From Candidatus Obscuribacterales bacterium (GTDB lineage Bacteria; Cyanobacteriota; Vampirovibrionia; Obscuribacterales; Obscuribacteraceae), in NCBI GenBank assembly GCA_019745415.1, contig JAIETF010000003.1:62001-126000 (forward strand): DNA of 64,000 nucleotides, read 5' to 3'. The position numbers and the translations under genes are program-made. Positions within the stretch are counted from its first letter, which is position 1. Each line of letters begins with the position of its first letter. The notes beneath the pieces were generated by a model. That model did no database searches. It saw only the letters and a list, made by a program, of their open reading frames with translations, and was not told where the DNA came from. Of this stretch, positions 52,164-62,357 are shown piece after piece.

Positions 52164-53858
52164 ATGGCTATACCAAATCGAGACTCGAAACAAAGAAACA
52201 AGCGTGGCTCTATTATCACCTTCGCCGTGATACTGGCTCTTACTCTGGTTGTGCTTGGTTCCGGCTTCATCTTTTTTGTGCTCTTTATGGGCGGTCAAAA
52301 AGAAACCAAAAACGCCGTTGATGCCGGTATCTTGAATGCCGGCAAACAAGCCATCGATAAGATATCAGTTCCTCTAGCGGGCGGACCCTTGAGCCCTTTT
52401 GCCGATATAACCACCGACCGTGCCGCCAATTATTTGATGGGAGACGGCCAAATCAATCTGCGCAGAGTCAACCGAATGTGGGGCAAAGCGATGCTTATCG
52501 CCATCAACGCGGCGGCGATGCAAAGCGAAGGCAATGTCGGCAGCGGCGCAAGCAATGCCCAGAGCGCCTTCAATGAAGCCCAACAGGTTTCTGACACCCT
52601 GGCTCAAAAGTTGATGACCCAACAGAACCTGCATTCTTTCTTTCAAGATGTAGCCGGTCAAAACTCGATACGCATGCTCGGAAACGGCGTGCAAATCAAA
52701 GTCAAAAGCGGCACCGGCTGGGAGACTTCTCTTTTAGATCGGGGCTGCGAAAGCAATCTTGTTTTGAACGGCAGCCCGCCTTTTTTCAATTTACCGCCGG
52801 GCTATACCCTTCCCAATAATTACTTCACAAAATGTACCAGACCAAATCCGCCCGCCGAAGCAGCCAATCTCTATTTTCTCAAAGGCTATACACCCTTGAC
52901 TGTTGGCGGCAAAACCTTCTGGCAGGTGCCTTTCAAGTTTGACGACAAACCGCATTTGGTGGCACGCTCGACATTTGACGCCAATACTATGAAGAACCAG
53001 CCGCTTAACTGGAACTTTGCCGTGCCCAATGCTTTCTCCGGCGAAGGCGAAGCAATCAAAAGCGGTCCCCAAGGCGAAAAGGCTACTTCTTGGATGCTCA
53101 CCAATCCACGTGAACCCTTTCAGATGGCCATGCCTCATTCTTTCGTCAAAATACACGTAGACGAAAACAAGTCGCACTGGTTCTATTATCCAGGCGGACC
53201 ACCGCCGTTACCCGATACTGAATTTGGTATCGCCCAAACCTATGGCTATACCACCGAGACGCAAAACAGCAGCATGCCGGCAGGGGGACTGCTCTGCGCC
53301 ACTGTCTCAGCTTTCAATGTCTTGCTGGGCACCGATGTGGTGGGGCGCTCACTGGACGGTCTTATTTTCGGCATGCCCGAAGGTAATACGACAGCAGTGG
53401 AAAACTATCTCACCAACCGCTGTAACGAAATGCTCTCGGTGACTGGGCGCAGCGCATCCAAAAGCGATATGCACAATGCTCTTAGCAATCCGGTGACGAT
53501 TGGCTCACTGATAGCTGGTGTGCGAGACTTTTATCTTTATAGTCCCGACGGACAAACTTTGAAATGCATTCCCGCCCCCCAAACCATCGCAGAACCATGG
53601 TTGGCAGCGATTATAGCCAATACTCCAGATGGCACAGAGAAAAAAGTTATTGACGAAGCTTCCATGCCAGCCCCTATCTTTTTCGTGCCGACTGTCGTGC
53701 CAGACCCGTTTTGCAGCCCCAAGCTAGCTCTGGGCTGGGGTCTCTGGAAGAAAGATGTAGCCTGGCAGCCGGGTACAGGTTATAACGGCTGCCTAGGTCA
53801 AGTGCGCGTTAAGCGCTGGACCAATGTCCATGTGCTTGGCGTAAGCTCCTTCCCTTAA
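52164..53858 (+). CDS. TadG-like large exported protein
   Basis: The 564-residue protein begins with a basic tail and KRGSIITFAVILALTLVVLG, a TadG-like type III signal/anchor, followed by QKETKNAVDAGILNAGKQAI, the classic pattern after TadG helices. The long C-terminal region (Pro/Gly/Asn-rich, several Cys, many aromatic loops) looks like a surface-exposed beta domain without a recognised family and without a VWA domain. It is the last of three co-directional genes and ends in a short tandem repeat. Confidence 0.75.
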   Translation: MAIPNRDSKQRNKRGSIITFAVILALTLVVLGSGFIFFVLFMGGQKETKNAVDAGILNAGKQAIDKISVPLAGGPLSPFADITTDRAANYLMGDGQINLRRVNRMWGKAMLIAINAAAMQSEGNVGSGASNAQSAFNEAQQVSDTLAQKLMTQQNLHSFFQDVAGQNSIRMLGNGVQIKVKSGTGWETSLLDRGCESNLVLNGSPPFFNLPPGYTLPNNYFTKCTRPNPPAEAANLYFLKGYTPLTVGGKTFWQVPFKFDDKPHLVARSTFDANTMKNQPLNWNFAVPNAFSGEGEAIKSGPQGEKATSWMLTNPREPFQMAMPHSFVKIHVDENKSHWFYYPGGPPPLPDTEFGIAQTYGYTTETQNSSMPAGGLLCATVSAFNVLLGTDVVGRSLDGLIFGMPEGNTTAVENYLTNRCNEMLSVTGRSASKSDMHNALSNPVTIGSLIAGVRDFYLYSPDGQTLKCIPAPQTIAEPWLAAIIANTPDGTEKKVIDEASMPAPIFFVPTVVPDPFCSPKLALGWGLWKKDVAWQPGTGYNGCLGQVRVKRWTNVHVLGVSSFP

Positions 53859-53863
53859 AGCGG

Positions 53864-53891
53864 CTTGTCTAAAGTTACTTGTCTAAAGTTA
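53864..53891. repeat. 14-bp tandem duplication
   Basis: CTTGTCTAAAGTTA occurs twice back to back (53864-53877, 53878-53891), between two convergent stop codons. The second copy supplies the TAA stop of the minus-strand gene at 53889, so the duplication may have moved its end. Confidence 0.85.
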
Positions 53892-54443
53892 TTTGAGCGC
53901 CCAGCTGATTGAAATAATAGTGCCGCGGTCTTTCGGATTGCGCACCAAGACTATGGAAAGTTTTTGCTTGAGATTGTCGGCATTGATGATGAAAAGATCA
54001 CCGACCTTACCGATTGCCTTCCGCCCTTCCTCACTGGGTATGACTGTGTTGAGTTTGGCTTCGCGGCAAGCCTCCATATACCACTTGTGCACTACATCTG
54101 GTGCATCTTTACTGTACATGGTTAGACCGGCGGTGGGCTTACCACTGGTCGAATTGACAAAGCCTTTGTTATAGGCGTTCGGATAGGGCTTGATTGGGAA
54201 GTTTTCCGGTATATAAGGTCTCAGTTTCAAACCGGGAATGTTCAGGTCTTTGATAGCCTGGGCTCTTTGCTTAGCTCTTTCCTCAGCACTGGGCGGATTA
54301 GGATGGGGTGCGGTTGGCTTCAACCCCGGCGACGGAGACTGAGCCACGGCTTCAATTTGGCAAGACAAGCAAAGAAGGAGGAGAGCGCCCAGCAAAGCCG
54401 ACATAAAAGTAGTGCCGGGGTTCAACTGAATACGCTTTGCCAT
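53889..54443 (-). CDS. Secreted protein of unknown family
   Basis: The ATG at 54443 is preferred because AAAGG lies seven bases upstream; longer frames to 54464 or 54500 are less likely. A signal peptide (STRETCH: FMSALLGALLLLCLSCQIEA, with a possible lipobox-like Leu-Ser-Cys) is followed by a Pro-rich spacer and a compact domain containing SKDAPDVVHKWYMEACREAK and LFIINADNLKQKLSIVLVRN. The domain is not recognised. Lipid anchoring at Cys is possible but not certain. Confidence 0.7.
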   Translation of the reverse strand: MAKRIQLNPGTTFMSALLGALLLLCLSCQIEAVAQSPSPGLKPTAPHPNPPSAEERAKQRAQAIKDLNIPGLKLRPYIPENFPIKPYPNAYNKGFVNSTSGKPTAGLTMYSKDAPDVVHKWYMEACREAKLNTVIPSEEGRKAIGKVGDLFIINADNLKQKLSIVLVRNPKDRGTIISISWALK

Positions 54444-54614
54444 TCTACAGCCTTTGATTTTCATCCTTGCAATTCTACTACGTCGCTGAGCTCCTTCCAC
54501 TTGATATCCCGCTCTCGTATTTAGTTTCGCTTTTGTTATTTCTTTTGATATTTCTTCAATGACAAGCCTTTACCCTTTCGCCCCGGCGCCTCACTGTTGT
54601 ACCTTATCAACCTT

Positions 54615-56072
54615 ATGAGGAATACTAGAACAAAAATAATAGCCACCATTGGTCCCGCTTGCCGCGACCCCAAGGTGTTGACCGAGATGGTGAGAGCCGG
54701 AATGGACGTTGTCCGGATCAACTGCTCCCATTCATCTGCCGAGTTTATCCAAGACGTAGTCAAGGACGTGCGAGAGATAAGCAGCCGAATGGAGCTGCCC
54801 ATCGGCATATTGCTCGATCTTTCCGGACCCAAGTTGCGTACCGGCAAATTGCAGAACAATGAAGCAGTCATGCTTGAGCGCGGTAAAACTTTCACCCTGA
54901 CCAACAAAAAGCTGGAAAACGGCGGCAATGAAAGTATTGTCAGTACCAACTATCCCCCCCTCGCCAAAGAAGTAAAGCCGAACGACGTCATCTTGCTCGA
55001 TGACGGTTTAATTGAGCTGAAAGTCTTGCGAACCTCTGAAACCGATGTGGAATGTGAAATCATCATCGGCGGTCTGCTCAAGAACCATCAAGGCATCAAT
55101 ATTCCAGGCGTCAGACTCTCAATTCCAGCTTTGACCGAAAAGGACCGAGAAGACTTAAAGGTAGGACTGGCTTGCGAAGTAGACTTTGTCGCCCTCTCTT
55201 TTGTAAGAGATGCCCAAGACATAGTCGAGCTGAAGGAACTGATAGGGGACCACTGGCCTCCGGTCATGGTCGTTGCCAAGATCGAAAAACCAGAAGCTGT
55301 AGATAGCCTCGATGAGATTTTGGCGGTCACCGACGCTGTCATGATTGCCCGCGGCGACCTAGGCGTAGAATTGCCCCCAGAGAAAGTACCGCCGGCACAG
55401 AAACTGATCACCCGTAAAGCAAATGCCAAAGGCAAACCAGTGATCACGGCCACGCAGATGCTAGATTCGATGGCTAACAATCCTAGACCAACCAGGGCTG
55501 AAGCCTCCGATGTCGCTAACGCAATTTTCGACGGCACCGATGCCGTCATGCTTTCGGAAGAAACTGCCATGGGTGCCTTTCCGGTGGAAGCTGTGACAAT
55601 GATGGATCGCATTGCCCACGAAGCCGAAAATAGCCAGGACCGCTCTAATTTGCATGAGCACGAACTTTATTCTTCCGCCCATGCCGTCGCCCACGCCGCT
55701 TGCGCCATGGCGGTCGACATGAATGCCAGAGCCATTGCCACTTTCACCAAGTCAGGCTCAACAGCCAGACTGATTTCTCAATTCCGTCCACCGGCGCCTA
55801 TTGTGGCTCTTACCCAGCTCACCCATGTCTATCGACAGCTCACTTTGACTTGGGGCACCACGCCTTTGATGCTCACCGAAGTTAGCGATTCGGAGTCGAC
55901 CTTGGCCCTTGTGGAGGATACTTTACTCAAGAAGAACCTGGTCAGCGCCAAAGACAAGCTAATCATCACCGGTGGTCTGCCCATCGCCGCCCGCGGACCG
56001 GCTAACTTTGTCAAACTATCGATAATCTCACCGCGTACACCGGCAAGTTTCTGGCAACTGAAGGGCATCTAG
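54615..56072 (+). CDS. pyk: Pyruvate kinase
   Basis: Pyruvate kinase makes pyruvate and ATP from phosphoenolpyruvate in glycolysis. The start MRNTRTKIIATIGPACRDPK is the family opening, so ATG 54615 is preferred to the TTG at 54597, giving 485 residues. Conserved blocks include VVRINCSHS, LLDLSGPKLRTG, VVAKIEKPEAV (catalytic Lys), MIARGDLGVELP, VITATQMLDSM and ESTLALVEDTLL. Convergent sufR ends four bases downstream. Confidence 0.95.
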   Translation: MRNTRTKIIATIGPACRDPKVLTEMVRAGMDVVRINCSHSSAEFIQDVVKDVREISSRMELPIGILLDLSGPKLRTGKLQNNEAVMLERGKTFTLTNKKLENGGNESIVSTNYPPLAKEVKPNDVILLDDGLIELKVLRTSETDVECEIIIGGLLKNHQGINIPGVRLSIPALTEKDREDLKVGLACEVDFVALSFVRDAQDIVELKELIGDHWPPVMVVAKIEKPEAVDSLDEILAVTDAVMIARGDLGVELPPEKVPPAQKLITRKANAKGKPVITATQMLDSMANNPRPTRAEASDVANAIFDGTDAVMLSEETAMGAFPVEAVTMMDRIAHEAENSQDRSNLHEHELYSSAHAVAHAACAMAVDMNARAIATFTKSGSTARLISQFRPPAPIVALTQLTHVYRQLTLTWGTTPLMLTEVSDSESTLALVEDTLLKKNLVSAKDKLIITGGLPIAARGPANFVKLSIISPRTPASFWQLKGI

Positions 56073-56076
56073 CACC

Positions 56077-56721
56077 CTATTCTGGTTTGTGCACAAGATA
56101 GGCGCAGAGGGGATCTTCCCTGAGAATATACTTCTCCCTAGTCACTTTCACACCAATAAGTGATTCCATCAAGCTAGGCTCCATGGAACAAACCTGGCTA
56201 AACTTGCTGACCAAATTGTGCACCGCACAATGTCTTTGATAGATGAGGAAGTTGCCGTCAGGCAACTCTTCCCATTCGGTCATATAACCGTCTTCAGAAA
56301 AAATACGCGAAACCTCTGCCACTCTTTCTTTCAAACTCTTGCCCTTGACGCGTTCCAAGAGCCGCTCCAATCTTTTCTTATTGCGCATAGCGAGAAGTTC
56401 CATCACCCCTTCTTGCCCGCGGCTTTCATAAACCGCCTCTAGTAGGTCTTCGGCAAGATTGGCTGAAGCAGAAGGAAAAAGCCCCTCGGCTTTACTGGAA
56501 AGCTTATAGCGATAAGTCGGCCTGCCTCGCGACTGCCTGACCATGCGCGACTCTATCAGTCCTTCTTTCTGCAAATGGGTTATATGGCGGCGCACAGCCA
56601 TCGAAGTTATGCTGAGCAAATCGCAGAGTTCTCCGACAGTCAGTTCACCCTTTCTCTTCAAATAAAGAAGAAGGGCTTCTTGGGTTTTCTCTGGGGCGTC
56701 GCCTAAAGGCTGGGTCAACAT
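56077..56721 (-). CDS. sufR: SufR-type Fe-S-responsive transcriptional regulator
   Basis: The N-terminal winged helix-turn-helix is TVGELCDLLSITSMAVRRHI followed by LQKEGLIESRMVRQSRGRPT, the DeoR/ArsR-like pattern of SufR. The C-terminal part carries Cys residues in RHCAVHNLV, FSQVCSMEP and PLCAYLVHK, matching the cysteine spacing that binds an Fe-S cluster in cyanobacterial SufR. It is transcribed divergently from the suf operon, as in Cyanobacteria, where SufR represses it when Fe-S supply is sufficient. Length (214 residues) is typical. Assignment rests on this synteny plus the cysteines. Confidence 0.88.
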   Translation of the reverse strand: MLTQPLGDAPEKTQEALLLYLKRKGELTVGELCDLLSITSMAVRRHITHLQKEGLIESRMVRQSRGRPTYRYKLSSKAEGLFPSASANLAEDLLEAVYESRGQEGVMELLAMRNKKRLERLLERVKGKSLKERVAEVSRIFSEDGYMTEWEELPDGNFLIYQRHCAVHNLVSKFSQVCSMEPSLMESLIGVKVTREKYILREDPLCAYLVHKPE

Positions 56722-57057
56722 AACTAATCACTTACTTTTGATTTGTGTCTTTTTCTCAATAGTAAACCAGGTTTTATAAGAGAAAAGTCCAGGTGGTTTT
56801 AACTGCAAAAACTCAAGCTTTTCCAAATTGGACCTAATTTACCCCCTCTTTCGACCGCTCCCGAATAGAGCTCTGTCATATATCCAAATACATTATAAAA
56901 AATCTGGTGAACTAAAACCGATTTTTGATACTATTTTATCTATAAAATGCTCTAGGTCAAAGGTTGGATCGATTTAAGGCTTGTTCCCAAGAGTAGATCG
57001 TATAAGTAATCTAGACCGAAAAGTCCGGAAAGTCATTTATAGAGGGTAGCTGAATCA
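56722..57057. other. Divergent sufR / sufC regulatory region
   Basis: This 336-base gap separates the divergent regulator and operon, so it should contain both promoters and SufR operators. AAACCAGGTTT (56763-56773) is a short palindrome near the sufR side, and a perfect A/T palindrome lies at 56933-56948, annotated separately. I find no clear match to the published CAAC-N6-GTTG SufR site. No gene is visible. Confidence 0.5.
56933..56948. promoter_or_regulatory. Perfect 16-bp palindrome upstream of sufC
   Basis: ATTTTAT-CT-ATAAAAT is a perfect seven-base inverted repeat with a two-base spacer, about 110 bases before sufC. Its A/T richness overlaps a likely -10 region (TATAAA at 56941). It could be an operator for SufR or Fur-like proteins, or just promoter sequence. 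Confidence 0.45.
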
Positions 57058-57843
57058 ATGACCGCGTCAAATTCCAATTCCAAGAGAATTCTCGAAATCA
57101 TAGACCTGCACGTCAAAGTTGAGGAAAAAGAAATCCTCAAGGGCGTCAATCTCACCATAAACGCCGGTGAAGTACATGCCATCATGGGTCGCAATGGTTC
57201 GGGCAAGTCCACCCTCTCTTATACGGTTATGGGTCATCCCCGCTACAAAGTGACCGGCGGTCAAATGCTATATAAAGGTCAGGAAATCAGCGAAATGTCT
57301 CCCGACGAGCGCTGCAAACTCGGCATATCGCTTGCCTTTCAATATCCCGTCGCCATCTCCGGTGTTTCGGTTTCAAACTTCCTGCGCAAAATCACCAATA
57401 GCAAGCGCGGCAAAGAGATACCGGTAAAGGAGTTCCGCCAAGAGCTGAAAGCTGCAATGGCTAAGCTCGGCGTCAAAGATGAATTCCTCTCACGCTACGT
57501 CAACGATGGTTTTTCGGGCGGCGAAAAGAAACGCCTCGAGATCCTGCAACTTTCTTTGCTCAAGCCCAGCCTTGCTGTGCTCGATGAAACCGATTCGGGT
57601 CTCGATATCGATGCTCTCAAAACCGTGTCGGAAGGAGTAAATGCTCTGGCTTCGGATGAAACAGCCATACTGCTCATCACTCACTACCAGCGCATGCTCG
57701 ACTATGTAAAACCCGACTTCGTGCACGTCTTCCAAGACGGCAAGATTGTTACCTCGGGCGGCAAAGAACTGGCCCTAGAACTGGAGAGCCGCGGTTATGA
57801 CTGGGTGACCAGTGAGCCCGCCGCTGAGCCTGCAAAAATATAA
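57058..57843 (+). CDS. sufC: Fe-S assembly ATPase SufC
   Basis: SufC is the ABC-type ATPase of the SufBCD scaffold. It has Walker [10 protein letters not shown] (about residues 44-52), the signature [13 protein letters not shown] and Walker [13 protein letters not shown]. The 261-residue length is normal. The start follows GAGGGTAGCTGAATCA. It is the first gene of sufC-B-D-Rieske-S-U-T. Confidence 0.96.
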   Translation: MTASNSNSKRILEIIDLHVKVEEKEILKGVNLTINAGEVHAIMGRNGSGKSTLSYTVMGHPRYKVTGGQMLYKGQEISEMSPDERCKLGISLAFQYPVAISGVSVSNFLRKITNSKRGKEIPVKEFRQELKAAMAKLGVKDEFLSRYVNDGFSGGEKKRLEILQLSLLKPSLAVLDETDSGLDIDALKTVSEGVNALASDETAILLITHYQRMLDYVKPDFVHVFQDGKIVTSGGKELALELESRGYDWVTSEPAAEPAKI

Positions 57844-57855
57844 GGAACGGTAATC

Positions 57856-59307
57856 ATGTCTAAAGTTGAAGAAAGCACCGAATCGAAAACCCCGTCCCGC
57901 GACGAACTGGCGCTTGAGGGCATAGGCACCGATTACAAGTACGGTTTCCACGACGAGGAAGACTATGTCTTCAAATCTGGTCGGGGTCTGACCAAAGAGA
58001 TCGTCACCAAAATCTCGCAAATGAAGAAAGAGCCGCAATGGATGCTCGACTTCAGATTGAAAGCATTTGATATTTTTATGAAGAAGCCCATGCCCACATG
58101 GGGCAACTGCGATCTTCTAAACGGTATCGACTTTCAGAATATCTTCTATTACATAAAGCCCTCCATGAAGGGCGAAAAGAATTGGGAAGATGTACCCGAC
58201 AATATCAAGAACACCTTCGATCGCCTCGGCATCCCCGAAGCAGAAAGAAAATTTCTAGCCGGTGTCACCGCCCAGTATGAATCGGAAGTGGTTTATCACT
58301 CCATTCGCGAAGACCTGGAAAAACAAGGCGTCATCTTCCTCGACATGGACTCAGGTCTGAGAGAGCATGAAGAAATCGTGCGCAAGCATTTTGCCACGGT
58401 AATTCCAGCGGCCGACAATAAATTTGCCGCTCTCAACTCGGCAGTCTGGTCGGGAGGCAGCTTCATCTGGGTACCTGAAGGCGTCAGAGTAGAGATTCCC
58501 CTGCAGGCTTATTTCCGCATCAATGCCGAGAACATGGGACAGTTCGAGCGCACACTCATCATCGCCGAACCAGGCAGTTTCGTTCACTATATCGAAGGTT
58601 GTACAGCACCTGTCTATTCATCAGATTCTCTGCACTCGGCGGTTGTAGAACTTATTGCCAAACCAGGCGCCCATATCCGTTACACCACCATTCAAAACTG
58701 GTCGCGCAACGTATACAACCTGGTCACCAAGCGTGCGGTCGCCCATGCCAACGCTAAAGTAGAGTGGGTGGACGGCAACCTCGGTTCAAAACTGACTATG
58801 AAGTATCCTGCTATCTATCTGATGGGCGAGAAAGCTCATGGCGAAGTGCTCTCCATTGCCTTTGCCGGTGAAGATCAGCATCAAGATGCCGGCGCCAAAA
58901 TTATTCACGGCGCTCCGGACACAACTTCCATAATTGTCTCTAAGTCAATTTCCAAAAATGGCGGACGCACCTCATACAGAGGCTTAATCAAAGTCTATCC
59001 AGAGGCTAAAAACGTCAAGTCATCTGTAAAATGCGACGCCCTCCTGCTCGATGAAAAATCACGCTCCGATACATATCCGACCATGGAAGTAGACGAGAAA
59101 GAAGTAAGCATTGAACACGAAGCCACTGTTTCGAAAGTAGGCGAAGAGCAGCTCTTCTATTTGATGAGTCGTGGTCTCAGCCAGGACGAAGCCACCGCCA
59201 TGATCGTCAATGGCTTCTTCGAACCGTTCACAAAAGAGCTGCCGCTTGAATACGCCGTAGAACTAAACCGTCTCATTCAACTTGAGATGGAAGGTTCGGT
59301 AGGCTAA
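57856..59307 (+). CDS. sufB: Fe-S assembly scaffold protein SufB
   Basis: SufB is the main scaffold on which the SufBCD complex builds clusters. The 483-residue length is normal. It carries [20 protein letters not shown], the beta-helix core, and the C-terminal block [20 protein letters not shown] followed by [20 protein letters not shown], which contains the conserved Cys and His positions needed for cluster assembly. It starts 12 bases after sufC; the TAAGGA just upstream supplies the ribosome site. Confidence 0.96.
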   Translation: MSKVEESTESKTPSRDELALEGIGTDYKYGFHDEEDYVFKSGRGLTKEIVTKISQMKKEPQWMLDFRLKAFDIFMKKPMPTWGNCDLLNGIDFQNIFYYIKPSMKGEKNWEDVPDNIKNTFDRLGIPEAERKFLAGVTAQYESEVVYHSIREDLEKQGVIFLDMDSGLREHEEIVRKHFATVIPAADNKFAALNSAVWSGGSFIWVPEGVRVEIPLQAYFRINAENMGQFERTLIIAEPGSFVHYIEGCTAPVYSSDSLHSAVVELIAKPGAHIRYTTIQNWSRNVYNLVTKRAVAHANAKVEWVDGNLGSKLTMKYPAIYLMGEKAHGEVLSIAFAGEDQHQDAGAKIIHGAPDTTSIIVSKSISKNGGRTSYRGLIKVYPEAKNVKSSVKCDALLLDEKSRSDTYPTMEVDEKEVSIEHEATVSKVGEEQLFYLMSRGLSQDEATAMIVNGFFEPFTKELPLEYAVELNRLIQLEMEGSVG

Positions 59308-59337
59308 TCAGTAATAAAGAGAGGAAACTGCAAAGTT

Positions 59338-60744
59338 ATGTCGGAGCAAGCGAAAGGACCACAAGTGAGCACCCTGGCTAAAGACCAGGTGGGAGGTCTC
59401 TTTGCCACACAAGAACCCCAATGGCTGAAAGACAGACGCCTGTCTGCCTGGGAAAGCTATCTGCAAGCACCAATGCCGACAGTCAAAAATGAAGACTGGC
59501 GCTCGACAACGGTTAACAAGCTTGACCTGGGCAAACTCTACCCGGCCAAGACTCTAACCAAGCAAGAAGCAAAAATCACAAGCGTCAATCTCCAAGCTTC
59601 GCTTGAGAAAATTGGTGAAACAGCTGCTGTCTATATGGAAGACTACGCGGCCTCTACATTTCATCTCGCTGCCGCTAAAGAAGTAGCAGAAAAGAAAATC
59701 ACAGTCTTGCCCCTCACCCAGGCTCTGGCAACAGAGACGACGGCTAAAGATCTGGAAAAACTAGCCGGTGTTATTGACGCCAAGCAAGGAGTAGTGCAGG
59801 ACAAATTCACTTTGATGAATACCGCCCTGAGCGCCTCAGGTCTCTATGTACACGTTCCGAGAAACACCACAGTCACCGCACCAGTTGTGATGGCATTAAA
59901 CTTGCCAGCCGGAAAGACTGCTAAAGATGTGGATAACTGTGACAATCTCGCTGTCTTTCCTAGAGTAATAGTGCATGTAGAAGCCAATTCCACACTAAAA
60001 TTTGTCAGCCTGACCACGGCTTCGGAAACAACCAATGAGACAGCCGCCCTGGTTAACGCCGTAGTGGAGTTTCATGTCGAGGCAGGAGCCCGAGTGGAAG
60101 TAGCCGAAGTCACCAACTTGACCCCCGGCACTTTCTTTGTGAACCGCGTCAGAGCCTACATGGGTAAAGACGCCCAGATAGATTTCACGACCGCCGGACT
60201 AGGCGGTGGACAAGTAAAGTCAGACCTTGAGACCGTCTTAGAAGAAAGAGGGGCGCAGGCAGCGGTGAAGGGCATTGTGCTTGGAGCCGGGAAAGAGCAC
60301 TATGCTTACAATACAATCGCGGCGCACAAAGCTCCCGATACCAATTCGAACATTGTTTTCAGAGTAGCGCTGAAAGACAATTCGACTTCAATATACCAAG
60401 GCAATGTCATAGTCGACAAAGTCGCTCAGCGCACCGACGCCTATCAGTCGAACAAGAATCTCTTGCTCAGTCGCGCCGCCAAAGCCGATTCCATCCCCAA
60501 ACTAGAAATTCTTGCCGACGACGTAAAATGCTCTCATGGTGCCACGGTTTCACCTGTAGACAGAGACCAACTCTTCTATCTAATGAGCCGGGGCTTGACT
60601 CGCAGTCAATCGGAAGAGCTGATTGTCACAGGCTTTTTCCAGCAAGTTCTTGATTTAATTCCAATAGGCGGAGTAAAAGATTTGCTGGCTGAACTGGCGG
60701 CCAGTCGCATCGAAGACAAAACAGAAAACAAAAAAGAAGAGTGA
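59338..60744 (+). CDS. sufD: Fe-S assembly protein SufD
   Basis: SufD pairs with SufB in the SufBC2D complex and is needed for iron acquisition. The 468-residue protein has the related core and C-terminal [24 protein letters not shown], matching the conserved His position of SufD. The N-terminal part (PMPTVKNEDWRST) is also typical. The next gene starts four bases downstream. Confidence 0.95.
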   Translation: MSEQAKGPQVSTLAKDQVGGLFATQEPQWLKDRRLSAWESYLQAPMPTVKNEDWRSTTVNKLDLGKLYPAKTLTKQEAKITSVNLQASLEKIGETAAVYMEDYAASTFHLAAAKEVAEKKITVLPLTQALATETTAKDLEKLAGVIDAKQGVVQDKFTLMNTALSASGLYVHVPRNTTVTAPVVMALNLPAGKTAKDVDNCDNLAVFPRVIVHVEANSTLKFVSLTTASETTNETAALVNAVVEFHVEAGARVEVAEVTNLTPGTFFVNRVRAYMGKDAQIDFTTAGLGGGQVKSDLETVLEERGAQAAVKGIVLGAGKEHYAYNTIAAHKAPDTNSNIVFRVALKDNSTSIYQGNVIVDKVAQRTDAYQSNKNLLLSRAAKADSIPKLEILADDVKCSHGATVSPVDRDQLFYLMSRGLTRSQSEELIVTGFFQQVLDLIPIGGVKDLLAELAASRIEDKTENKKEE

Positions 60745-60747
60745 GCT

Positions 60748-61071
60748 ATGACAGAGCTTAAAGTCGAGAATGTCAGTCTTAGTGAGATCAAGCCTGGAGG
60801 GGTGAAAGTCTGCAAGCTTGGCGATCTCGACTTAGCCATCTGTAACGTAGACGGAAAGCTTTATGCAGTGCAGGACCTTTGCACCCATGACGACGGCCCA
60901 CTCGGGGAAGGCGAACTAGACGGCTGCCAAATCGAATGCCCCCGGCACGGAGCCCGTTTTGACGTCACCACCGGCAAAGCCCTATCACTGCCGGCGGTGT
61001 TACCCATACCCACCTACAAGGTAACTGTCAAAGATGGGGAAATTTATGTCTCGACCCAATCGGGAGAATGA
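60748..61071 (+). CDS. Rieske-type [2Fe-2S] ferredoxin in the suf operon
   Basis: The 107-residue protein has both Rieske cluster motifs: CTHDDG (Cys-x-His) and CPRHGARFD (Cys-x2-His). It is a soluble electron carrier or domain of the kind that serves dioxygenases and related redox partners. The gene lies between sufD and sufS, overlapping sufS in ATGA, so it is part of the operon; it could supply electrons for cluster assembly or be a monitored product. Which is not known. Confidence 0.92.
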   Translation: MTELKVENVSLSEIKPGGVKVCKLGDLDLAICNVDGKLYAVQDLCTHDDGPLGEGELDGCQIECPRHGARFDVTTGKALSLPAVLPIPTYKVTVKDGEIYVSTQSGE

Positions 61072-62357
61072 AGATGGCTACAATTCTAGACAAACCCGAA
61101 ACGAAGGAAGCAATGTCCAGTTTAAATCTAGAGAAAATCCGCAGAGACTTTCCCATCTTGAGACGAGAGGTGGACGGCAAACGCCTGGTTTATCTAGACA
61201 ACGCCGCCACTTCGCAAAAGCCGCTTAGCGTTATCAACAAGATCAGCGAGTATTACCAGCGCTATAACGCCAATGTGCATCGCGGCATTCATACCCTCTC
61301 GGAAGAGGCCACCGCCATGTACGAAGGCACAAGAGAGACTGTAAGACACTTTATCGATGCCAAAGAAACCTGCGAAATAATTTTCACGCGTGGTACTACT
61401 GAAGGTATCAACCTCGTAGCTTCCACCTGGGGCAGACAAAACGTGCTACCCGGCGACGAGATTGTACTTTCGCCCATGGAACACCACTCAAACCTGGTGC
61501 CCTGGCAAGTACTGGCCCAAGAAAGAGAAGCTAAGCTGGTTTTTCTTGAGCTGACTGCCGAAGGTGAAATCGACATGGAAGCGGCAGCCAAGTTGATTGG
61601 CTCTCGCACACGAATTGTAGCCGTCACCCAGATGTCTAATGTGCTTGGCACAATCAATCCCATCAAAGAACTTGCCGCTTTGGCCCATAAACAAGGGGCG
61701 GTTATATTGGTGGATGGAGCGCAGAGCGTTCCTCATATGCAGATTTCGGTGCAAGAAATGGATGCCGACTTTGTCGCCTTTTCCTTGCACAAGATGCTCG
61801 GACCCACCGGCGTAGGCGTGCTCTGGGGCAAGAAAGACATTCTCAAAGCCATGCCTCCTTATATGTACGGCGGCGACATGATTGCATCAGTTTCGCGTGA
61901 GCGTTCGCGCTATAACGAATTGCCTTGGAAGTTTGAAGCTGGTACGCCTAATATCGGAGACGTCATTGCTTCTGCCGCAGCCTTTGAATATCTCACAACC
62001 ATGGGTCTAGATAATGTTCGCGAACACGAAGTAGAAATCACCCGCTATGCCCTCAATCGTCTGCGTGAGATAAACGGCATTACAATCTATGGACCGAAAG
62101 ATCCCCAGAAAAGAGGCGGAGTCATATCTTTCAACATGAAAGATATTCACCCCCACGACCTCGGTCAAATTTTGTCAGATGCCGGCATTGCCATAAGAGC
62201 CGGACATCACTGCTGCCAACCCTTGATGAAAGATTTGCAAGTAATGGGCACAGCCAGAGCCAGTTTCTATATCTATAATACTTTCGAAGAAGTAGATATG
62301 CTGCTTGCAGCATTGAGGGAAGCCGATAAGGTAATGGGTAATGTCGCTTACAGATGA
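61068..62357 (+). CDS. sufS: Cysteine desulfurase SufS
   Basis: SufS takes sulfur from cysteine as a persulfide for Fe-S building. It has the PLP-lysine block FSLHKMLGPTGVGVLWG and the active Cys in IAIRAGHHCCQPLMKDL. ATG 61068 gives 429 residues. ATG 61074 is likelier on spacing from GGGAG (seven bases) and would lose two residues. It overlaps the Rieske gene at its start and sufU at its end. Confidence 0.96.
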   Translation: MKMATILDKPETKEAMSSLNLEKIRRDFPILRREVDGKRLVYLDNAATSQKPLSVINKISEYYQRYNANVHRGIHTLSEEATAMYEGTRETVRHFIDAKETCEIIFTRGTTEGINLVASTWGRQNVLPGDEIVLSPMEHHSNLVPWQVLAQEREAKLVFLELTAEGEIDMEAAAKLIGSRTRIVAVTQMSNVLGTINPIKELAALAHKQGAVILVDGAQSVPHMQISVQEMDADFVAFSLHKMLGPTGVGVLWGKKDILKAMPPYMYGGDMIASVSRERSRYNELPWKFEAGTPNIGDVIASAAAFEYLTTMGLDNVREHEVEITRYALNRLREINGITIYGPKDPQKRGGVISFNMKDIHPHDLGQILSDAGIAIRAGHHCCQPLMKDLQVMGTARASFYIYNTFEEVDMLLAALREADKVMGNVAYR

